Source: Apostichopus leukothele (taxonomy: Eukaryota > Echinodermata > Holothuroidea > Aspidochirotida > Stichopodidae). Taken from it: DNA of 25,511 bases. Shown piece by piece: positions 21,129 to 25,511 of this stretch; position 1 is the stretch's first letter, and each line of letters starts with the position of its first letter. The position numbers were made by a program, and so were the translations under genes. The notes under the pieces are model-generated. The model was not told the DNA's origin, ran no database searches, and saw only the letters and a program-made list of their open reading frames with translations. The DNA is taken from contig JAAAKB020305661.1 in NCBI GenBank assembly GCA_010014835.2, forward strand, positions 1 through 25,511, in the 5' to 3' direction.

Positions 21129-21611
21129 ATTTACAATTAAAAACTAGTGATACAAATTGTTCAGGCCTTTCAAATCGATGATTTCATTCTGTTCAGAAAA
21201 AATTCCTTACAAAGCTCAACCCCTTCTCAGGGAATTGCATATGATTTACAGGTATTGAACTGCAGTAAACTTTAAGGAGCAAAGTAGGAGGGAAATAACG
21301 TTTCTTGAAAAAGTAACAAGAAATGCTCCATCAAATTGACAAGTAATTGGTCAATGTGATGGGGTTCTGCTCTTAGAAATCTATCCAGTAGGTTGAGTAA
21401 AGTAAAGAGAATATTTTGTATCTTTGCATGTAATTATATTCATTGTAAATAGTACAGGTCTTCATTACTGTTTTTGATACACATTACCTAAGATGGCATG
21501 AAAAGCCCTTCAAGGAGCATACTGTAATTTTTTTCTTCTGAAATGAGTGATTTTATACCTGATTTTGCACTGTAAATAATCTGTAAAACCTAGAAGAGTC
21601 TTTATTTTCGC

Positions 21612-21779
21612 TCAAAAGTTAAATGTGGAGTAAGGCATTTCTCTGTTGGCTAAGCTGTTCCTGACCGCCCATCTCAGAGCCTGCCTCTTCTTCTCTGTGG
21701 GTACTTGGTAGGTGTTTGGGACATACACACGAGGGTTTTGTCTTGGAAGAACCACATCATCTCTGTACAGCATCTGTTC
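21612..21779 (-). CDS. HYLS1: HYLS1 last exon
   Basis: Phase 0 in, 55 residues and TGA at 21614-21612. It begins EQMLYRDD after acceptor ATATACAG and carries the signature [20 protein letters not shown]. The plus-strand open frame 21705-22049 is its antisense shadow. Confidence 0.95.
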   Translation of the reverse strand, partial: EQMLYRDDVVLPRQNPRVYVPNTYQVPTEKKRQALRWAVRNSLANREMPYSTFNF

Positions 21780-24700
21780 CTGTATATATTGACAGACCAA
21801 CAAATATCAACTGGAATATTAAAAATACTATACTTGACAATTGACATGCCAAAAGGGTCATTGGTGTCAATGATTTCATTATCAAAGGGAGGTGGAAAGT
21901 CGATTGTAAAAAGAAGAGTTATACAGGTGAAACACTTGCAAAAAATTCTGATTAAAACAATTGAAGGTTTGCAAACTTTCCCTAAACGAAGACTGACCAA
22001 GTTTAAAGGTTGCAAATTACCTCTATGTAATATTGAAATTGTCCTATAAACTATAAACATTAAACAGTGATTGACCGACTGGTGAGCCAACGTTGTAGTT
22101 TGAATATAAATCAATCTGAGACCCAGTAGTTCACAGCTCACAGCTCATTGCTTTGTACTACATCTTATCAATTTCATTCATTCTCTGCCAAAGAATGTTA
22201 AAGATATTTTGCAGAATTCACTTTTCAAGGGTAGACTGTGAAATTTCTGGGCTCTATTTTTTGTACAGATTGCTATTATTTGTGTTTTGGTAATGTCCTG
22301 TTTAAACATTTAGAACTAACTTCAAAGTGACAAAAACACAAGCAACATTCACTGAGGGAAAATGAACTCTTCGACAACCCTGCATTCATATCAACCAATC
22401 ACAAGAAACAGTGAGACAAGACCAGAGTGAACAATGTGTCTGATTGGTCAGTTATTCAATGTCATGGGACTTTGTATTCTGAGAGAGTACTAATATTCAG
22501 TTAGTGCTTACTACACACGCAGAAAGCTTGTTATACATGTTAGCCATATATACATAAATCCAGAGGGCAGTTATCAAGTCCAAGATTATTAGAAAGTACC
22601 TACCCTTATGTTCCACCGTAATCCTTTATGATTTCTTTCTCCAGGGGCCTTTTTTGATTTCCAGTGTGCTGCATACATCTGGTGCCTAATAGCAAGAGAA
22701 GAATCAAAGAACTAAATTACTGACAATAGTTTCCCAAAAACTTCTTCACATGAAATTTTGCTTCTAGTCCAAATGATTTGATCATCTGGTTATATTAGCA
22801 GAAATTTCGAGGACTTAGCTTGATGGAAAGACCCCATCCATCTCCAGCCCAAAACAAATTTTAATTTGGATAGGCCATGTTGTATGTCTACTGCGTAAGC
22901 CATTTGTTAATATTTATAATGCAAATTAACATAATTTTCTTGAGGAATTACACACCGTTATGACATCAATGCAACAACTAAGTTAACAATATATATATTT
23001 GATGGGAGACATATCCTTACAAACTTGTGTACTGGACTTGCCTGTGCTTCAATTGCAAACTTCAAGGTGTAACAAAGCTACGATTATCTTATATATGTAA
23101 TATATATTTATAAATAGATATTCAAAAAATGTTAAAAGAAAGACACACATTGGACCAACCTCCACCATGATAGCTAGTTCCATTGGGTGAGAATTTGAAA
23201 TTTATTAAGTGCAGTAGAATTAGCACAATAATTTGTGGTGTCATGCATGTTTAACATATCAAATGGTCTTTGTTTCTTACTGATGCACCGTACCACAATT
23301 GACATCAAAACTCTAGTTTTGTGTCACTTGCTCAGAGCAATTCTTCTTTCTCTCAAATCAAAACTGATATTTGTTAAGACTAGCCAAACTTGCCTTGTAA
23401 CAGGATCTGTCTTTCTGTCATGCTTCCACTTAACAGGTGCAGTTGAAGGTCTGATGACTAGAGAAGAGAAAGAACTAGATTTATAATTAGCCTCCTTTAA
23501 CAATTAAGATGTGGCAGTCTTTGAATGAGGGTATGTTGTAGGCTGTTAATCAAAGCAACACAAAGGTGTTGTGCATATATATATATATATATACAACAAG
23601 GTTGATTAATTTGATATGGTTTTATGCATTTTGTTACATTAATATGTAATGCTATAATATATAAGTTTATTGCATAAGCATAATCAAGTCATGGCCGTGA
23701 CTCTTCACTTGAAATTGAGGACTTTGCTTCTCCTCAAACAACTCATGCTTCATGTTTCTCTCAGGTAGGTAGTTTCATTTCATTACTCATATCTGTAAAT
23801 CATGTTCCACTTTCAACCAGATTCACTCAATCAACTGGCACAATGTTTTATACTTTTATAGGAATTATATGACACATTTGTTCTTTCCTCAAGGTGCCAT
23901 CTGCTAGCAGCACGCCTTACCAGTTAATGGCCATAGCAACTTCTAAACCAAGTCAGTCAGTGTACACACATCTATTCAGTGATGTCTTTAAGGTCACCCA
24001 TCCACACATCAGATGATTGTAATCACACATCTGGTTCTAAGTTATCAATATCTAGACTATCAGCCTTACCAGTTTCTGGCCATAGCAACTTCTGACCCAA
24101 TTCTTATATGTAAAGTAAGCTTGGGCTAGATTTGTATCAGGGGTCAGTGTATCACACATCTATTCAGTGATGTCTGTAAGATCACCCAGCCACACACATC
24201 TAATTCTAAGATATTAATATCTATCAGCCTTACCAGTTTATGGCCATAGCAACTTCCGACCCAATTCTTATATGTACTGTAAAGTAAGCTTTGGCTAGAC
24301 TTGTATCAGAGGTCAGTGTATCACACATCTATTCAGTGATGTCTGTAAGATCACCCAGCCACATGGCAAATGTTTGCAAGCACACGTCCCATTCTAACTT
24401 AATCAATATCAATCAGCTTTACTAGCTAATAGCCATAACAACTTCTGACCTAATTTTGAATATGCTAATTATGCTTGGGCCAGGGGTGCATCAGATATAT
24501 GTACATCAATCAATATCAATGTGATTAATACTTACATGACTTGAGTGGTTGATTGCTATATCTCTCTGATGTTTGTGATGAACCATTGTCTGACCACTGA
24601 ACAAAACCAAAATAAAGATCAATGAAGTTACTTTACTTGTAGAAAAGATTCTAGACAAAGCCACTGATATCAACTAAAAATGATAAAACTCTAGAAAAAC

Positions 24701-25158
24701 CAAACTAGGGAAGAGGACAAATTCAACTGACATGATGAATATGTCACAAAGCTTGCCAGACACTAACCAATGCCCCATCCCAAACCGCTATGCTTCATCA
24801 GCATTAAGTGCAATGAAACCAAAGATTTACAAAATTATTACATTAAATATGTGCATGTGAAACAATGATTCTACGTGTGAAAAAACTGGCTGCAGAAAGA
24901 AACAATTTCAAAGGAAGTAAAAGAACAGCCACACAAAGATAAACAGATTTCTAATGTTAGGTTTGATCGCTAAACATACAGCCTTTTAGACAAACATACA
25001 GTCGCATACCCTGGAAGAAGAGGCAGACTTTGGACGTCTCTTTGCCTGGAAAGTTTGAGTGATGGTGGACGCTTCACTCTCTGCATATTCTTCTTGAGGT
25101 TTCTCTCCTCTAAGAGGAAGGTGAAGCTCAGCCAGTCTGTCATTCAGGTAGGAGATGT
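21612..25158 (-). CDS. HYLS1: HYLS1, hydrolethalus syndrome protein 1, C-terminal part (5' end outside the window)
   Basis: Exons in transcript order: 25158-25010, 24596-24536, 23457-23394, 22685-22604, 21779-21612. They join in frame (524 nt plus one base from the upstream exon) to give 174 residues and TGA. Motifs in order: [17 protein letters not shown], the HYLS1 box KTDPVTR then [47 protein letters not shown]. Human HYLS1 (299 residues as I recall) has KSFILP, KTDRVAR, REQML, YVPNNYLVPTEKKR and ALRWGVRCDLANG in the same order. The protein binds the centriole core (SAS-4/CPAP) and is needed for the basal body and ciliogenesis. The Asp of KTD corresponds to human Asp211, mutated to Gly in hydrolethalus syndrome; here it is intact. 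The N terminus is missing. Confidence 0.92.
21780..22603 (-). other. HYLS1 intron before the last exon
   Basis: GT-AG, phase 0, 824 bp. The minus-strand open frame 21674-22141 runs across the splice site in another frame and is not coding. Nothing else is supported. Confidence 0.8.
22604..22685 (-). CDS. HYLS1: HYLS1 exon with HQMY...LRW block
   Basis: 82 nt, phase 2 in and phase 0 out at GTAGGT. It encodes (R)[16 protein letters not shown] and GLRWNIR, matching the human 'RYFEYKRDWDS..LPGE..KELRWGVR' spacing. Too short for an ORF scan; found by homology and splice phase. Confidence 0.9.
22686..23393 (-). other. HYLS1 GC-AG intron
   Basis: 708 bp with donor AG|GCAAGT (GC at 23393-23392) and acceptor CTATTAG. 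No GT nearby preserves the frame. AT-rich; no other feature seen. Confidence 0.8.
23394..23457 (-). CDS. HYLS1: HYLS1 exon with the HYLS1 box
   Basis: 64 nt, phase 1 in and phase 2 out. It encodes [20 protein letters not shown] then T and the first two bases of Arg. The acceptor TTCTCTTCTCTAG is strong. The box Asp (human Asp211 equivalent) is present. Confidence 0.92.
23574..23593. repeat. (AT)n microsatellite
   Basis: About ten AT dinucleotides in a row within a HYLS1 intron. Confidence 0.9.
23915..24530. repeat. Roughly 165-bp tandem repeat, four diverged copies
   Basis: Units start at about 23915, 24065, 24229 and 24417 (spacings about 150, 164 and 188). They share CTTACCAGTTTATGGCCATA then GCAACTTC; copies 1-3 also share CACACATCTATTCAGTGATG, and copies 2-3 GATCACCCAGCCACA. 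Copies 2 and 3 are closest; 1 and 4 are decayed or truncated. Confidence 0.9.
24536..24596 (-). CDS. HYLS1: HYLS1 exon (61 nt, Ser-rich)
   Basis: Phase 0 in and phase 1 out. It encodes [20 protein letters not shown] plus one base, then donor GTAAGT. The acceptor is TTTTGTTCAG. Low conservation is expected for this linker; support comes from phase and splice sites, plus the final KS, which completes KSFIRP. Confidence 0.85.
24597..25009 (-). other. HYLS1 intron (413 bp)
   Basis: GT-AG, phase 0. No other feature seen. Confidence 0.8.
25010..25158 (-). CDS. HYLS1: HYLS1 exon with YLNDRLAEL segment
   Basis: 149 nt, phase 1 in and phase 0 out. It encodes (D)[18 protein letters not shown] then an acidic/Ser-rich tail ending [10 protein letters not shown]. 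It may correspond to human 'DLRQRLMNVQ'. The acceptor is TTTTCACAAAAG and the donor GTATGC. Confidence 0.85.
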
Positions 25159-25454
25159 CTTTTGTGAAAAAGAGATAAAAAAATAGTACTGTTAAACATA
25201 AACTTAGAAAAATTTACTCATGTATCAGCATAGCACTTAATAACTTCTGTCTATTTCTGTCTTGCCCATATCACATGGGATATATCTGGTAACCAAACAT
25301 TCACAAAAGTTTTATTTGATATTCACTATATCTCTCTTCACAACGGATAAAATTGTAACAATATAAGGAACAACAACTCTGGCAGGAAAAGTGATTGCGG
25401 TGCCCAACATCATCGCTCTCCGATGTTATTTATTTATTTGTTATACTTTTTTAC

Positions 25455-25497
25455 CTCTGAATACTCTTTTTATATCATGAGCAGTATACATAGTACC
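25455..25497 (-). CDS. HYLS1: Possible upstream HYLS1 exon at the window edge
   Basis: A donor AGAG|GTAAAA at 25454 leaves one base, which is the phase needed by the next exon; the frame reads GTMYTAHDIKRVFR(D). The acceptor would have to be the AG at 25499-25498, which lacks a pyrimidine tract, and a stop in frame just upstream limits the exon to about 43 nt. This is tentative. Confidence 0.28.
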
Positions 25498-25511
25498 CTT
25501 TTATATCCTTT

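Larger units (their letters stand above)
23458..24535 (-). other. HYLS1 intron with tandem repeat
   Basis: GT-AG, phase 1, 1078 bp. It holds an (AT)n run at about 23574-23593 and the roughly 165-bp tandem repeat at 23915-24530. No exon is supported inside it; the frame joins directly across it as LKS|FIRP. Confidence 0.8.

Noticed and set aside
21674-22141. 155-residue minus-strand frame overlapping HYLS1
   Set aside because: It runs through the HYLS1 acceptor in another frame, and its residues do not match any HYLS1 segment.
23235-23486. 83-residue plus-strand frame
   Set aside because: Antisense to the HYLS1 box exon; the minus-strand exon has homology, phase and splice support.
23915-24530. 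CRISPR-like array
   Set aside because: Copies are diverged, about 165 bp long and without unique spacers; this is animal intronic DNA.

Overview
This is animal nuclear DNA: AT-rich, with short exons, GT-AG introns, microsatellites and DNA-transposon debris. The two genes are conserved in animals, and their sequence looks like an invertebrate, perhaps a deuterostome such as an echinoderm. That placement is inference from general look only. No bacterial, viral, rRNA, tRNA or CRISPR features were seen.

Plus strand, about 1010-20400: a complete gene for TECPR2 (tectonin beta-propeller repeat-containing protein 2). I assembled 15 coding exons from ATG 1048 to TGA 16464. All splice phases agree and the joined frame encodes 1382 residues, close to the roughly 1411 I recall for human TECPR2. 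Exons 1-5 give an N-terminal WD40-like propeller. Exon 6 and the first half of exon 7 give a long acidic, low-complexity linker with a lysine run. The rest gives tectonin (TECPR) repeats, and the protein ends in an ATG8-binding LIR-type motif (DWELL). A 5' UTR exon lies upstream of the window or is not recognisable in it. The 3' untranslated region may reach about 20.37 kb and holds a large decanucleotide-type satellite, a 54-bp triplication and a G-run.

Minus strand, about 25500-21100: the 3' part of HYLS1 (hydrolethalus syndrome protein 1, a centriole and ciliogenesis protein). Five exons give 174 C-terminal residues, including the conserved HYLS1 box (KTDPVTR) and the C-terminal YVPN..VPTEKKR block. 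A sixth upstream exon is possible at the window edge. One HYLS1 intron uses a GC-AG splice pair.

The two genes are convergent, tail to tail, with about 0.7 kb between the best poly(A) signals. TECPR2 acts in autophagy and ER-exit/secretory traffic, and HYLS1 in centriole and cilium assembly. Nothing in the sequence shows that the neighbourhood is functional. Non-coding items include a 1.44-kb pogo/Tigger-like non-autonomous transposon with TA duplications in TECPR2 intron 10, a roughly 165-bp tandem repeat in a HYLS1 intron, and several small inverted repeats. I did not find a convincing undescribed biological system. The items worth checking are gene-structure oddities and the repeats.
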